From positions 434,001-498,000 of the forward strand of contig NZ_FCOA02000003.1 in the NCBI RefSeq assembly GCF_001544875.2: a stretch of 64,000 nt of DNA, given 5' to 3'. Position numbers and translations under genes: made by a program. The DNA comes from Caballeronia hypogeia (GTDB lineage: Bacteria > Pseudomonadota > Gammaproteobacteria > Burkholderiales > Burkholderiaceae). This document shows positions 10,138-19,719 of the stretch, piece by piece (position 1 is the stretch's first letter; each line of letters starts with the position of its first letter). The notes beneath the pieces were generated by a model. That model was not told the origin of the DNA. It did not search any database and saw only the letters and a list, made by a program, of their open reading frames with translations.

Positions 10138-11334
10138 TCAGACGACGTTCATCGCCAGCGCACTCGCGCGATAGTGTTCCGCGGCCTTCTCCGTGTCGCC
10201 CAGTTGCTCGTGCAGACGGGCGAGCGCGCGATGCGTGCGGATCTTGAGCGGTTCGTTGTCGGCCAGCTTGAGCGCCGATTCGAGGAACGCCTGTGCCTTG
10301 CCCCACAACTGCTGATGCAGACAGAGCCGCCCGAGCGTGAAGAGCAGGTCGGCGTCTTCCGTGCGCTCCTTCTGCCACGCCTCGGCGCGCTGGATCAGCG
10401 GGAAGGCGTCGCCGCCGACGACGCAATCCGGATAACGCCGCAACAGCCGCGCGTCCCAGTTGTGCGCGAGCGCATCCTCGACGATCTTCTTCGCTTCCGC
10501 GCGACGGTCGAGCGCGATCAGCAGTTCGGCTGCGAGGTCGGCGAGACGCGGCGACTGACGCTCGGTCGTCGACAGCGACTGCCAGAACTCCATCAGCGCA
10601 TCTGGATTGTGGCGCCGGTCGCGCAGCAGATTCTCCGCCGCGACCTGCCGCAGCCGAACCGCGACCGCCGGATGCAGCGCCTCGCGCTTCTCCAGCATGC
10701 GCACGAGCTTCAGCACTTCTCCCCAGTTCTTCAACTGCTGCTGCGCGCGCAGCGCGATCTGCTGCGCGTGAATGCGTTTGCCGCCCTGCACCTGCATTTC
10801 GGTCAGCGCGACCAGGGCGCCGTCGGCGTCGCGGCCATCGGCGCGCATGTCGGCGGTGGCCATCAGGCGCGCGTCCTGCCAGTCCGCGCCGCTCACTTGC
10901 GCGAGCCATTCGTCGCGACGCGCGTACTCATGCAGACGATGCGCCGCGCTCGCGCCGATCAGCCCGGCCGCGGCCTTGTTGTCATCGACGGAAAGCGCAT
11001 CGCGCGCGGCCTTCTCGGCTTTCGAGAAGCGCCCGGCGTACAGATGGCCGACCGCGTCGCGCAGGGAGGCATTCGCCTTCGCGAGCTTGCTGCGGGCGCG
11101 ATACGCGGCGACCCGCGACGGCATCTTCCACACGCCGCGCACGGCGCGAATGATCGCGTAGATCACGATGAACAGCACGACGAGCGCCACGACGAACAGA
11201 TTGAGCGACACGTCCACGCGATACGGCGGCATCACGAGCAGGATCTGCCCGCCGTTGAAACCTCCGACCGTCGCGACGATCACCGCGACGGCGAACAGCA
11301 GCGCGAGCCAGATCAGTCCACGAATCGTCATCAT
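10138..11334 (-). CDS. hemY: HemY-like TPR membrane protein
   Basis: A 398-residue inner-membrane protein of the proteobacterial HemY type, which is not the Gram-positive protoporphyrinogen oxidase of the same name. Two transmembrane helices occupy residues ~5-25 and ~40-60, followed by a HemY N-terminal domain and TPR-like helices (for example RAEAWQKERTEDADLLFTLGRLCLHQQLWGKAQ). It is last in the hemC-hemDX-hemY operon, and its start overlaps the end of hemDX by 4 nt. A link to late haem synthesis is known from gene context in other bacteria; the biochemical role is unsettled. Confidence 0.9.
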   Translation of the reverse strand: MMTIRGLIWLALLFAVAVIVATVGGFNGGQILLVMPPYRVDVSLNLFVVALVVLFIVIYAIIRAVRGVWKMPSRVAAYRARSKLAKANASLRDAVGHLYAGRFSKAEKAARDALSVDDNKAAAGLIGASAAHRLHEYARRDEWLAQVSGADWQDARLMATADMRADGRDADGALVALTEMQVQGGKRIHAQQIALRAQQQLKNWGEVLKLVRMLEKREALHPAVAVRLRQVAAENLLRDRRHNPDALMEFWQSLSTTERQSPRLADLAAELLIALDRRAEAKKIVEDALAHNWDARLLRRYPDCVVGGDAFPLIQRAEAWQKERTEDADLLFTLGRLCLHQQLWGKAQAFLESALKLADNEPLKIRTHRALARLHEQLGDTEKAAEHYRASALAMNVV

Positions 11335-13460
11335 CCGCCTCGCTTGAACTGATGCACTGCGGCGAGGCTGGCGTTCAGGTTCGGCACGGCGACCGCGAGC
11401 GACGCCTGATCGACCTGCTTCACGAGATCGCGCACGGCCTGCACTTTCCTGGACGACGCATCGAAATAACGCGCGAGCGCGGCGTCGGCGGCGCGCAGAT
11501 CGGACTTGAGCGTCGGCTCACTGCGCGAGAGCAGCGACAGGCGCGCCGACAGCAAACGCAGCTTCACGTTCTCGCGCACGAAGTAACCCTGATCGGGCGA
11601 CGTGAGCATGGCGTCGGCATTGTCGATGCGGCGCACCGAAACCAGGCTCGACAACTGCTGGCCAATGCCGCTCGTGATCTGATGCCACAGCACTTTCCAG
11701 CGCGGCTCGCCGGTCGCCGCCGCGATCGACGCGCTGTCGGCCGGCTCGGCGGCCTGCGCGCGGGAACGCGCGATCGGCGCTTCGCCTGAAAGCGGCAACT
11801 GGTCGACCTGATCGATGGCGGTATCGAGCTTGATCGCGAGACCGGTCAGGTCGGTGGTCGGCGTGGCCTTGAGCTTGTCGATGTCCTGCGCGATCGCCTT
11901 GCGGATCGCGACCACCTGCGGGCCGGTGGTCGCGGCGAGGCGCGTATCGGCGCTTTGCAGCGCGAAGAGCGCGAGTTGCACGTTGCCGGTCAGCTGCAAC
12001 TGCTGGCTGGCGCTCGACAGAATCTGCTCGACTTCGGCGACGGTCCAGTCGTCGCGATTGGCCGCGAGATCCTGATACTGCTGCTGCAACGCCTGGCTGT
12101 GCGCTTCAGCGTCGGCGAGCTTGCCTTGCATCTGGATGAGCTGCGTGTTGAGCGCCGTGGTCGCGCTCGCGGCCTGATCGGCCTTGGCGCGCAGGTCGGC
12201 GTTCTGCTCGTCCGACTGCGCGAGCCGTTGCGACAGCTGCGCGTCGGCGCGATCGAATTTGCGGTTCAGAACGAACGCGCCCGCGCCCGCCGCCACCGCG
12301 AGGATGACGACGACGAGCCACAACAACACGACGCCAGCGCCGCCGCGACGCTTCTGCTGCTCGTAGGGCGTGAAGGGCGTGTTCGGCGGCAAGGGCGGTG
12401 TCACGTTCGGCTGAGGTGAAGCTTTCTTGGAATCGTTCGAATCAGTCATGCGTGATTGTGCCGTTGGTTGGTCCATTCGGTGGGCCGGTGCGCTGGCCGG
12501 ATCGGCGTCGGCTGGCGCGGATGAACTGGAGCTCGAAGCGTAAGCGTTCGCGCTCGCCTGTGCGTGGGCCTCCGGATCATCTGGTGTCTGTGCCTGCGCG
12601 GCCGCGCGGGCGGGGTCGGACGGAAACAGCGCTTCCAGCGCGTGCGCGATGCGTTCGTCGCCCGCGCCGGACACCGTAATCCTATCAAAACCCGCTCCAC
12701 GCGCGGCCTCGGCGATGCGCGGGTGCGGGCAGACGAGCGGCACGTGCTTCAGCAGCACGATTTCGTCGTCGGTGAGATGTTCGTGCGCCAGCTCGGCGAG
12801 ATTGCGCACGCCCTCCGAACTCGTCAACAGCCACGCATGACGCTCGTTTGCCCGGTCCGCGAGCAGCTCGTGCACGCGCTCCCATTTCTGCATCGACGGC
12901 TCGGGCAACACGCGGCGATACGCGGCGGATTTCTCGACCTGCGCGCCCGCTTCGGTCAGGCGCTCGGCGAGCCATTCGCGCCCGCCGTCGCCGCGCACGA
13001 TCAGCACGCGCTTGCCCGCAAGACCGTTCGTGCCGAAATGCGCTTCGATCGACGCGTAGAGCGCTTCCGAGTCGAAGCGCGGATCGGCCTGTTCCGTCGA
13101 CGGACTGATCACGCGATACGACGGCGCGTGCACGCCCTGCCGCCCGAGCGCCGCGACCGACCCGGGGCCGACGACGGCCACCGGCAGATCGGCGGGCCAC
13201 GGCGCACCGAGGCGGCTGAACGCATGATCGACCGCATTCGGCGACACGAACACGACGAGCGCGTAACGCTCGGGCGCAGCGGGCGGCAAATGGAGCGGAT
13301 CGAGCGCGGCGCGCAGCGGAGCATCGTCGGCGATCGGCGCGATGTCGATGAGCGGAAACTCCAGCGTTTCGAAGCCGGCGTCGGCCAAAAGCGCGAGCAG
13401 TTCGGACGACTGCCCGCCCGGACGCGTGACGACGACGGTGGCGCGGCGTGCGCTCGCCAT
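11331..13460 (-). CDS. hemDX: fused uroporphyrinogen-III synthase HemD / HemX membrane protein
   Basis: A 709-residue fusion. Residues 1-265 are uroporphyrinogen-III synthase (ATVVVTRPGGQSSELLALL at the start, LLTSSEGVRNLAEL later), which closes and isomerises hydroxymethylbilane to uro'gen III. A low-complexity Ala/Ser/Pro linker leads to the HemX part from about residue 338, with one transmembrane helix near 375-398, a coiled coil (AQLSQRLAQSDEQNADLRAK) and a periplasmic domain. HemX is often labelled uroporphyrin methyltransferase but shows no such motif here. The ATG overlaps the hemC stop (TGATG). An internal ATG at 12449 could give HemX alone. Confidence 0.92.
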   Translation of the reverse strand: MASARRATVVVTRPGGQSSELLALLADAGFETLEFPLIDIAPIADDAPLRAALDPLHLPPAAPERYALVVFVSPNAVDHAFSRLGAPWPADLPVAVVGPGSVAALGRQGVHAPSYRVISPSTEQADPRFDSEALYASIEAHFGTNGLAGKRVLIVRGDGGREWLAERLTEAGAQVEKSAAYRRVLPEPSMQKWERVHELLADRANERHAWLLTSSEGVRNLAELAHEHLTDDEIVLLKHVPLVCPHPRIAEAARGAGFDRITVSGAGDERIAHALEALFPSDPARAAAQAQTPDDPEAHAQASANAYASSSSSSAPADADPASAPAHRMDQPTAQSRMTDSNDSKKASPQPNVTPPLPPNTPFTPYEQQKRRGGAGVVLLWLVVVILAVAAGAGAFVLNRKFDRADAQLSQRLAQSDEQNADLRAKADQAASATTALNTQLIQMQGKLADAEAHSQALQQQYQDLAANRDDWTVAEVEQILSSASQQLQLTGNVQLALFALQSADTRLAATTGPQVVAIRKAIAQDIDKLKATPTTDLTGLAIKLDTAIDQVDQLPLSGEAPIARSRAQAAEPADSASIAAATGEPRWKVLWHQITSGIGQQLSSLVSVRRIDNADAMLTSPDQGYFVRENVKLRLLSARLSLLSRSEPTLKSDLRAADAALARYFDASSRKVQAVRDLVKQVDQASLAVAVPNLNASLAAVHQFKRGG

Positions 13461-14467
13461 CAGGACTTGGGCGCCGTGGGCGCTGTGTTGGGGCCGTCGG
13501 TGCGGCTCATCGTCGTGAGTGCGGCGACGATCTGCATCGCGCCCTGCGCTTCGAGATCGGACGAGACGCGCTGCCCGAGCGCGAGCGCGGCGGCGAGATC
13601 GGGCGCCTGCGCGCTTTCCTCCGCGCGCAACACGCGCTTTCCGTCCGGCATCGACACCGCGCCGCGCAGATGCAGCGCGCCGTCGCGCCATACGGCGTGC
13701 GCGGCGAGCGGCACTTCGCAACTGCCGCCGAGCGCGCGCGACACGGCGCGTTCCGCTTCGACGGCGAGCGCCGTTGGTTCATCGTGCAGGGGTTGCAGCC
13801 ACGCCGCCAGGTCAGCGCGATCGGCACGAATCTCGATGCCGAGCGCGCCCTGCCCCGCCGCCGGCAAGCTCTCCGAAGGATCCAGCAAAGCGCGGATGCG
13901 CGCTTCCAGACCGAGCCGCTTCAAACCTGCCGCCGCGAGAATGATCGCCGCGTATTCACCGCGGTCGAGTTTGCCGAGACGCGTGTCGAGATTGCCGCGC
14001 AACGGGCGCACGTCGAGATGAGGAAAGCGCGCGCGGATCATCGACTCGCGGCGCAGGCTCGACGTGCCGACCACGCTTCCCGCCGGCAACGCTTCGAGCG
14101 ATTCGAAGTGCGGCGACACGAACGCGTCGCGCGGATCTTCGCGTTCCAGAATGGCGCCGAGCGCGAAGCCTTCGGGCAGTTCCATCGGCACGTCTTTCAG
14201 CGAATGCACAGCGAGGTCGGCGCGGCCATCGGCAAGCGCGGCTTCGAGCTCCTTCACGAACAGACCCTTGCCGCCGACCTTCGACAAGGTGCGATCGAGA
14301 ATCTGATCACCGCGCGTCGTCATTCCGAGGATTTTCACGTCGCAAGATGGATATAATTTGTGCAGCGCACACCGCACATGCTCGGCCTGCCACATGGCAA
14401 GACGGCTTTCCCGCGAAGCGATGGTTATGCTCGCGGGCGGTGTCGTTGAATGCGTCTCGGAATTCAT
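13460..14467 (-). CDS. hemC: porphobilinogen deaminase (hydroxymethylbilane synthase)
   Basis: A 335-residue enzyme joining four porphobilinogens into hydroxymethylbilane on a dipyrromethane cofactor. Visible family segments: [58 protein letters not shown] and a C-terminal [12 protein letters not shown] with the cofactor-bearing cysteine. The start at [11 protein letters not shown] gives the normal length; the longer reading to 14608 lacks homology. First gene of hemC-hemDX-hemY, coupled to hemDX by a one-base TGATG overlap. Divergent from ppc. Confidence 0.96.
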   Translation of the reverse strand: MNSETHSTTPPASITIASRESRLAMWQAEHVRCALHKLYPSCDVKILGMTTRGDQILDRTLSKVGGKGLFVKELEAALADGRADLAVHSLKDVPMELPEGFALGAILEREDPRDAFVSPHFESLEALPAGSVVGTSSLRRESMIRARFPHLDVRPLRGNLDTRLGKLDRGEYAAIILAAAGLKRLGLEARIRALLDPSESLPAAGQGALGIEIRADRADLAAWLQPLHDEPTALAVEAERAVSRALGGSCEVPLAAHAVWRDGALHLRGAVSMPDGKRVLRAEESAQAPDLAAALALGQRVSSDLEAQGAMQIVAALTTMSRTDGPNTAPTAPKS

Positions 14468-14816
14468 TGATGCTCGATCGAATGACGGGATGGATGAATA
14501 GACATTAGCGAACAATGGTAGCACGCACGCCGGGGTCCACTTGCAGACAGGCAGCGCGCGAAAGCCTTGTCCGATGTGCCTTTCGGGGCGTTTGCGGTGC
14601 GTTTCCATCGATGCGAACGGCAGTCATGGCCGACTCGCGCGCGTTGAACGCTTCGAGACGCCGCGAACGCCGCGACATGGCGTCGCCGATTTCACGCACG
14701 GCCGTTCGTCACGGCCTGCGGTTTCCCGCCCGATGCGGTTTCTCGATGCGATTTCTTTTTGTCGGCCGCATCCTGTAGTTGTGCCCTGGCTTCGCAGCTT
14801 CTGAGAGGAACCCAAC
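14468..14816. other. 349-bp divergent intergenic region hemC / ppc
   Basis: No convincing -35/-10 pair, terminator or small gene was found. Short ORFs crossing it have no family features. The only clear signal is GAGAGGA, 8-10 nt before the ppc GTG. It must hold promoters for both flanking genes. Confidence 0.4.
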
Positions 14817-17800
14817 GTGACGTCTTCTGGATCGGCTCGCCCGGCGCGCCGCAACGCCGCATTGCCCAAGTCTTCCTCCTCCGACGCGCCCCGCGCGGCG
14901 TCGTCGCCCATCGTCACGAAGGCCGCCACCGCCGTGAAGGCGTCGAAGGCCGCGATTGCGCCGAAGCCGCGACCCGGCATCAAGGCGACAGCGAAGCCCG
15001 CTGCGAAGCCTGCCGCGAGCAAAACCAAAGCGCCGCGGTCGAACGGCGCGGCGAGCGCCAAACGCGCAATCGTCGTGAAAACCACGAGCCGCACGCGCGA
15101 CGACAAGGATCGCCCGCTCTTCGAGGACATCCGCTTCCTCGGCCGTCTGCTCGGCGAAGTGCTGCGCGAGCAGGAAGGCGACGCCGTTTTCGACGTGGTC
15201 GAAGCCATTCGTCAGACGGCCGTGAAGTTCCGCCGCGAAGACGATGTCGAAGCCTCGCAGTCGCTCGAGAAGAAGCTGCGCGCGCTGTCGCCGGAGCAGA
15301 CGGTGTCGGTCGTGCGCGCGTTCAGCTATTTCTCGCATCTGGCGAACATCGCGGAAGACCGTCATCACAATCGCCGCCGCCGCATTCACGCGCTCGCCGG
15401 CTCCGGTTCGCAGCCGGGCACGATCGCCTACGCGATCGAGCGCATGCGCGAGCACAAGAACGTCAGCGCGACGCGCAAGCTGCTGGAGAAATTCTTCGGC
15501 GATGCGCTGATCGTGCCCGTTCTCACCGCGCACCCGACCGAAGTCTCGCGCAAGAGCATTCTCGACGGGCAGCACGACATCGCGCGCCTGCTCGCCGAAC
15601 GCGATCAGGAACTGACCGCCCGCGAACGCGCGCAGAACGAAGCCGTGTTGCGCGCGCGCGTGACCTCGCTCTGGCAGACGCGCATGCTGCGCGACTCGCG
15701 TCTGACCGTCACCGACGAAATCGACAACGCGCTGTCCTACTATCGCGCGACCTTCCTGGCCGAGATTCCCGCGCTCTACGCCGATATCGAAGGCGCACTG
15801 GCCGAGCACGGCCTGCCCGTGCGGCTGCCGCCGTTCTTCCAGATGGGAAGCTGGATCGGCGGCGACCGCGACGGCAATCCGTTCGTCACCGGCGAGACGC
15901 TCGAAACCGCGATCACGCGGCAAGCCATCGTGATCTTCGAGCACTATCTGGAAGAAACGCACAAGCTCGGCGCGGAACTGTCCGTGTCGAATCTGCTCGC
16001 CGGTTCGAGCGACGCCCTGAAGGCGCTCGCCGATGCCTCGCCCGACCAGTCGCCGCATCGCAGGGACGAGCCGTATCGGCGCGCGCTGATCGGCATCTAT
16101 ACGCGGCTCGCCGCGAGCGCGCGCGTGCGTCTGGGCGAAGGCGTGGTCGCCGTGCGCAGCGCGGGCCCCGGTGCGCCGCAGATTCGCGCGACGCCTTACG
16201 CCGACGCATCGGAATTCGTGCGCGACCTGCACGTGCTGATCAATTCGCTCGCCGAGCATCACGGCGCTTCGATGTCGATCCTGCGCCTGTCGCCGCTGGC
16301 GCGCGCGGCGGAAGTCTTCGGCTTCCATCTCGCGAGCATCGACTTGCGGCAGAGTTCGGATATTCATGAAGCGGTCGTCACGGAGTTGCTCGCGCGTGGG
16401 GGCGTCGTGGCGGATTACGCGGCGCTCACCGAAGAGCAGAAGCGCGCGGTGCTGCTGAAGGAACTCGCGCAGCCGCGTCCGCTGCGCCTGCCCTACGCGC
16501 AGTATTCCGATCTCGCGAAAAGCGAACTCGGCGTGCTCGAAGCGGCACGTGAAACGCGCGAGAAGTATGGCGCGCGCGCGGTGCGCAACTACATCATCTC
16601 GCACACGGAAACCGTCAGCGACCTGCTCGAAGTCATGCTGCTGCAGAAGGAAACCGGCGTGCTGCGCGGCTTCCTGGGCGCGAAGGACGATTCCCCGCGC
16701 GACGGCCTGATGGTGATTCCGCTCTTCGAGACGATCGAGGACTTGCGCAATGCGCCGGTCATCATGGGCGAGTTCTTCGCGCTGCCGGGCATCGACAAGC
16801 TGATAGAGAATCAGGACAACGAGCAGGAAGTCATGCTCGGCTATTCGGACAGCAACAAGGACGGCGGCTTCCTCACCTCGAACTGGGAGCTGTATCGCGC
16901 GGAACTGGCCCTCGTCACGCTGTTCAAGCAACGCGGCACGACGCTGCGCCTGTTCCACGGGCGCGGCGGCACGGTCGGTCGCGGCGGTGGCCCGACGTAT
17001 CAGGCGATCCTGTCGCAGCCGCCCGGCACCGTCGACGGGCAAATCCGCCTGACCGAGCAGGGCGAAGTCATCGCGAGCAAGTTCGGCAATCCGGAAATCG
17101 GGCGGCGCAATCTGGAAACCGTGGTCGCGGCGACGCTCGAAGCGTCGATCCTGCCGCACGAGAACGCGCCCGCGCAGTTGCCGCAATTCGAAGCGACGAT
17201 GCAGACGCTTTCCGATTCGGCGATGGCCGCGTATCGCGCGCTCGTTTATGAAACGCCCGGCTTCACCGACTACTTCTTCCTGTCCACGCCGATCTCGGAG
17301 ATCGCGGAGCTGAACATCGGCAGCCGGCCGGCGTCGCGCAAGCTGCAGGACCCGAAGCAACGCAAGATCGAGGATCTGCGCGCGATACCGTGGGGTTTCT
17401 CGTGGGGGCAATGTCGCCTGCTGCTGACCGGCTGGTACGGTTTCGGCAGCGCGGTGTCGGCGTATCTCGACAAGTCCGGCTCCGACGAAGAACGCGCCAA
17501 GCGTCTGTCGACGCTGCGCAAGATGCACAAGACCTGGCCGTTCTTCAAGAACCTGCTGTCGAACATGGACATGGTGCTCGCGAAGACCGACCTCGCGGTG
17601 GCATCGCGCTATGCGCAGCTCGTCACCGACAAGAAGCTGCGCAAGACCGTGTTCGACAAGATCGTCGCGGAGCACGAGCGCACGGCGAGCGTGCTCGCGG
17701 AGATCACAGGCAAAGGCGAGCGTCTCGCCGACAATCCGCTGCTCGCGCGCTCGATCAAGAACCGCTTCCCGTATCTCGATCCGCTCAATCACCTGCAAGT

Positions 17801-17906
17801 GGAACTGCTGAAGCGTCACCGCGCGGGCGATCAAAACGTGCGGCTGCGGCGCGGGATTCACCTGACGATCAACGGCATCGCGGCGGGCCTGCGCAATACC
17901 GGCTGA
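14817..17906 (+). CDS. ppc: phosphoenolpyruvate carboxylase
   Basis: Carboxylates PEP to oxaloacetate (anaplerosis). The 1029 residues include the catalytic-histidine motif [11 protein letters not shown], the glycine-rich [15 protein letters not shown] loop, and the conserved C terminus ending RNTG, which is part of the allosteric inhibitor site. Typical bacterial enzymes are about 880-950 residues; the excess is a roughly 95-residue N-terminal tail very rich in Ala, Lys, Pro and Ser. The GTG at 14817 is preferred because GAGAGGA precedes it; an internal GTG at 15075 would remove the tail but has no visible ribosome site. Monocistronic, with a hairpin right after the stop. Confidence 0.96.
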   Translation: MTSSGSARPARRNAALPKSSSSDAPRAASSPIVTKAATAVKASKAAIAPKPRPGIKATAKPAAKPAASKTKAPRSNGAASAKRAIVVKTTSRTRDDKDRPLFEDIRFLGRLLGEVLREQEGDAVFDVVEAIRQTAVKFRREDDVEASQSLEKKLRALSPEQTVSVVRAFSYFSHLANIAEDRHHNRRRRIHALAGSGSQPGTIAYAIERMREHKNVSATRKLLEKFFGDALIVPVLTAHPTEVSRKSILDGQHDIARLLAERDQELTARERAQNEAVLRARVTSLWQTRMLRDSRLTVTDEIDNALSYYRATFLAEIPALYADIEGALAEHGLPVRLPPFFQMGSWIGGDRDGNPFVTGETLETAITRQAIVIFEHYLEETHKLGAELSVSNLLAGSSDALKALADASPDQSPHRRDEPYRRALIGIYTRLAASARVRLGEGVVAVRSAGPGAPQIRATPYADASEFVRDLHVLINSLAEHHGASMSILRLSPLARAAEVFGFHLASIDLRQSSDIHEAVVTELLARGGVVADYAALTEEQKRAVLLKELAQPRPLRLPYAQYSDLAKSELGVLEAARETREKYGARAVRNYIISHTETVSDLLEVMLLQKETGVLRGFLGAKDDSPRDGLMVIPLFETIEDLRNAPVIMGEFFALPGIDKLIENQDNEQEVMLGYSDSNKDGGFLTSNWELYRAELALVTLFKQRGTTLRLFHGRGGTVGRGGGPTYQAILSQPPGTVDGQIRLTEQGEVIASKFGNPEIGRRNLETVVAATLEASILPHENAPAQLPQFEATMQTLSDSAMAAYRALVYETPGFTDYFFLSTPISEIAELNIGSRPASRKLQDPKQRKIEDLRAIPWGFSWGQCRLLLTGWYGFGSAVSAYLDKSGSDEERAKRLSTLRKMHKTWPFFKNLLSNMDMVLAKTDLAVASRYAQLVTDKKLRKTVFDKIVAEHERTASVLAEITGKGERLADNPLLARSIKNRFPYLDPLNHLQVELLKRHRAGDQNVRLRRGIHLTINGIAAGLRNTG

Positions 17907-17913
17907 TGTCTCG

Positions 17914-17954
17914 CGGCGTCGTGCGCTTTCCAGGCACGACGCCGTTCTCCTTCT
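17914..17954 (+). terminator. terminator downstream of ppc
   Basis: CGGCGTCGTGC (17914-17924) pairs perfectly over 11 bp with GCACGACGCCG (17934-17944), 9-nt loop, followed by TTCTCCTTCTC. Lies between convergent ppc and the methyltransferase gene. Confidence 0.65.
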
Positions 17955-18718
17955 CAGTCCCTTCGTGTCGCCTCGATCATCATCGCGTCGAGTTCGAACG
18001 AGTAGTCTTCCTTCACGCCGAAGTACTGGCGCACTTCATCCGGCGCGCTCGTCCACATCGACCGGATCGCGGTCACGCGCTCCGGTGGCGTGCGCATGCG
18101 CGTGACCCACGCATCGAACTCCAGCGGAATGCGCCAGCGCTCGGAGACGCGCGCGTCGAGGCCGGCGGCGTCGAGCATCGCGATCCATTCGTCCGCGCGA
18201 TAGTCGCGGATATGCGATGCATCGCGCAGGATTTCGACTGCCTGAATGTGCGTGTCGTAGAGCGGATCGTCGATGCCGGCGATATCGATGAACCTGAGCC
18301 GCCCGCCCGGCTTCAGCACGCGATGCACTTCCTTCAATGCCGCCGGCACGTCGCGCCAGTGGTGCGCGCTCATGCGGCTCACGGCCCAGTCGAACGTGCC
18401 GTTGTCGAAAGGCAGCGTCTCGGCGGCGCCCTGCTGGGTGCGGATCGTCGCGAGTCCGCGCTCCTTCCCGGCGGCGTCCACGGTGGCGAGCATCTGCGGC
18501 GCGATGTCGTACGCGACCACCTCGCGAACGTGCGGCGCGATCGCAAAGCTCGCGTGACCCGCGCCGCAGCCCATGTCCAGCACGCGCGCGTTGCCGCAGG
18601 TGGCCGCGAAGGTCGCGGCGAGATTCTGCAGGTCCGCGCCGCTCGCGTGGACGGCGCTCGTGAGATAGGCGGCGGCAGTGCTGCCGAACGCGTCTGCGAC
18701 CTGATCGTGGTGTTTCAT
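17954..18718 (-). CDS. class I SAM-dependent methyltransferase
   Basis: A 254-residue UbiE/UbiG-like small-molecule methyltransferase. SAM motif I is VLDMGCGAGHASFAIA, followed by an acidic residue in VVAYDIAPQML, then motif-II/III-like FDWAVSRMSAHHWRD and VLKPGGRLRFIDI. The substrate cannot be read from sequence. The start at MKHHDQVADAFG is typical for the family. It is divergent from an XRE regulator, and both promoters share one palindrome, so repression by that regulator is a reasonable inference. Confidence 0.88.
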   Translation of the reverse strand: MKHHDQVADAFGSTAAAYLTSAVHASGADLQNLAATFAATCGNARVLDMGCGAGHASFAIAPHVREVVAYDIAPQMLATVDAAGKERGLATIRTQQGAAETLPFDNGTFDWAVSRMSAHHWRDVPAALKEVHRVLKPGGRLRFIDIAGIDDPLYDTHIQAVEILRDASHIRDYRADEWIAMLDAAGLDARVSERWRIPLEFDAWVTRMRTPPERVTAIRSMWTSAPDEVRQYFGVKEDYSFELDAMMIEATRRD

Positions 18719-18755
18719 TAGGGTCTCCGGTGCGGTGTGGGGAAGCTCTGCCGCT

Positions 18756-18800
18756 ACAATAGAGCCCGCTTTGTACCAGTACAAGCTGAGCAATTATTCT
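18756..18800. promoter_or_regulatory. overlapping divergent promoters sharing one palindromic operator
   Basis: The palindrome TTGTACCAGTACAA (18771-18784) supplies a TTGTAC -35 on each strand. On the plus strand, TATTCT (18795-18800) lies 18 bp downstream; on the minus strand, TATTGT (18761-18756) lies 17 bp downstream. A regulator bound to the palindrome would cover both -35 elements at once. The likely binder is the adjacent XRE protein (inference). Confidence 0.6.
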
Positions 18801-18823
18801 GGTATCTGAACCACCTGCCACGC

Positions 18824-19630
18824 ATGATCCAGTCCGACAAGAACGAACCGCTCGCCGAAACCCCCGCCCGCGCGCTCGGCGACTTTATCCGCGCGCATCG
18901 TGAGCGGCTCACGCCGCAGGCCGTCGGCCTGGCGCCCGGGCCGCGCCGCCGCACGCCGGGCCTGCGCCGCGAGGAAGTCGCCGCGCTCTGCGGCGTGAGC
19001 CCGACCTGGTACACCTGGATCGAGCAGGGCCGCCCGGTGTCGGCGTCCGCCGATGCGCTCGCGCGCATCGCCGTCGCGTTGCAGTTGTCGCGCGCCGAAC
19101 GCGCATATCTGTTCGAGCTTGCCGCCCAGCGCGATCCCGCCGAGCCCGATCCCGCATCGCAGGACGCGCCCGCCGCGCTCCTGCAGACCGTCGGGCTGAT
19201 CGGTGCGCCGGCCTATGTGCTCGATCGCCAGTGGAACGCGCTGCGCTGGAACGAGCACGCGGCGGCGCTGTTCGTCGGCTGGCTCGACGGCGCGAACGAC
19301 CGCAATCTTTTGACCTACACGTTCACATCGCCGGCGGCGCGCGCGCTGATCGTCGACTGGGACACGCGCGCGCGGCGCCTCGCCGCCGAATTCCGGGCAG
19401 ATTCGATCCGCCATCTGAACGACGCCCCGACCCGCGCGCTGATCGACTCGCTCTCCGCCGCGAGCGATCCCTTCGCGCGCTACTGGGCGTCGCAGGACGT
19501 GTTCGAGCGCGAAGGCGGCGAGCGCGCGTTCGATCATCCGGCGCGCGGGCGCGTCGTGTTCAATCAGATCACGTTCAAGCCGGCGCATCGCGAGGATCTG
19601 AAGCTCGTGATTCTCGTCGGGGAGCAGTAA
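18824..19630 (+). CDS. XRE-family regulator with MmyB-like ligand-binding domain
   Basis: A 268-residue regulator. The HTH spans about residues 10-90, with [21 protein letters not shown] and the [19 protein letters not shown] recognition region. The C-terminal MmyB-like/PAS-fold domain (about 110-268) has [29 protein letters not shown] and [16 protein letters not shown]; relatives bind small lipophilic ligands. The gene is divergent from the methyltransferase and likely autoregulated through the shared palindrome. The ATG has only a weak ribosome site and would leave a leader of roughly 17 nt. Confidence 0.9.
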   Translation: MIQSDKNEPLAETPARALGDFIRAHRERLTPQAVGLAPGPRRRTPGLRREEVAALCGVSPTWYTWIEQGRPVSASADALARIAVALQLSRAERAYLFELAAQRDPAEPDPASQDAPAALLQTVGLIGAPAYVLDRQWNALRWNEHAAALFVGWLDGANDRNLLTYTFTSPAARALIVDWDTRARRLAAEFRADSIRHLNDAPTRALIDSLSAASDPFARYWASQDVFEREGGERAFDHPARGRVVFNQITFKPAHREDLKLVILVGEQ

Positions 19631-19640
19631 CGGCATTTGT

Positions 19641-19646
19641 TAAAAT
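19641..19646 (+). promoter_or_regulatory. candidate -10 element of argH
   Basis: TAAAAT in the context gttTAAAATcg, 74 bp before the argH ATG and just after the XRE stop. A gnTAAAATcg context also precedes metG (29814) and the ZapB-like gene (53811). No clear -35 is seen. Confidence 0.4.
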
Positions 19647-19719
19647 CGTAGGCTTCCGGCTTGCCAGAAAGCCGCCCGGCAAGCAAACCGCACGCAAACC
19701 CACCGCAGATCACATCACC

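Noticed and set aside
14709..17861. 1050-codon open frame antisense to ppc
   Set aside because: Low-complexity Arg-rich composition without motifs; ppc on the other strand is unambiguous.
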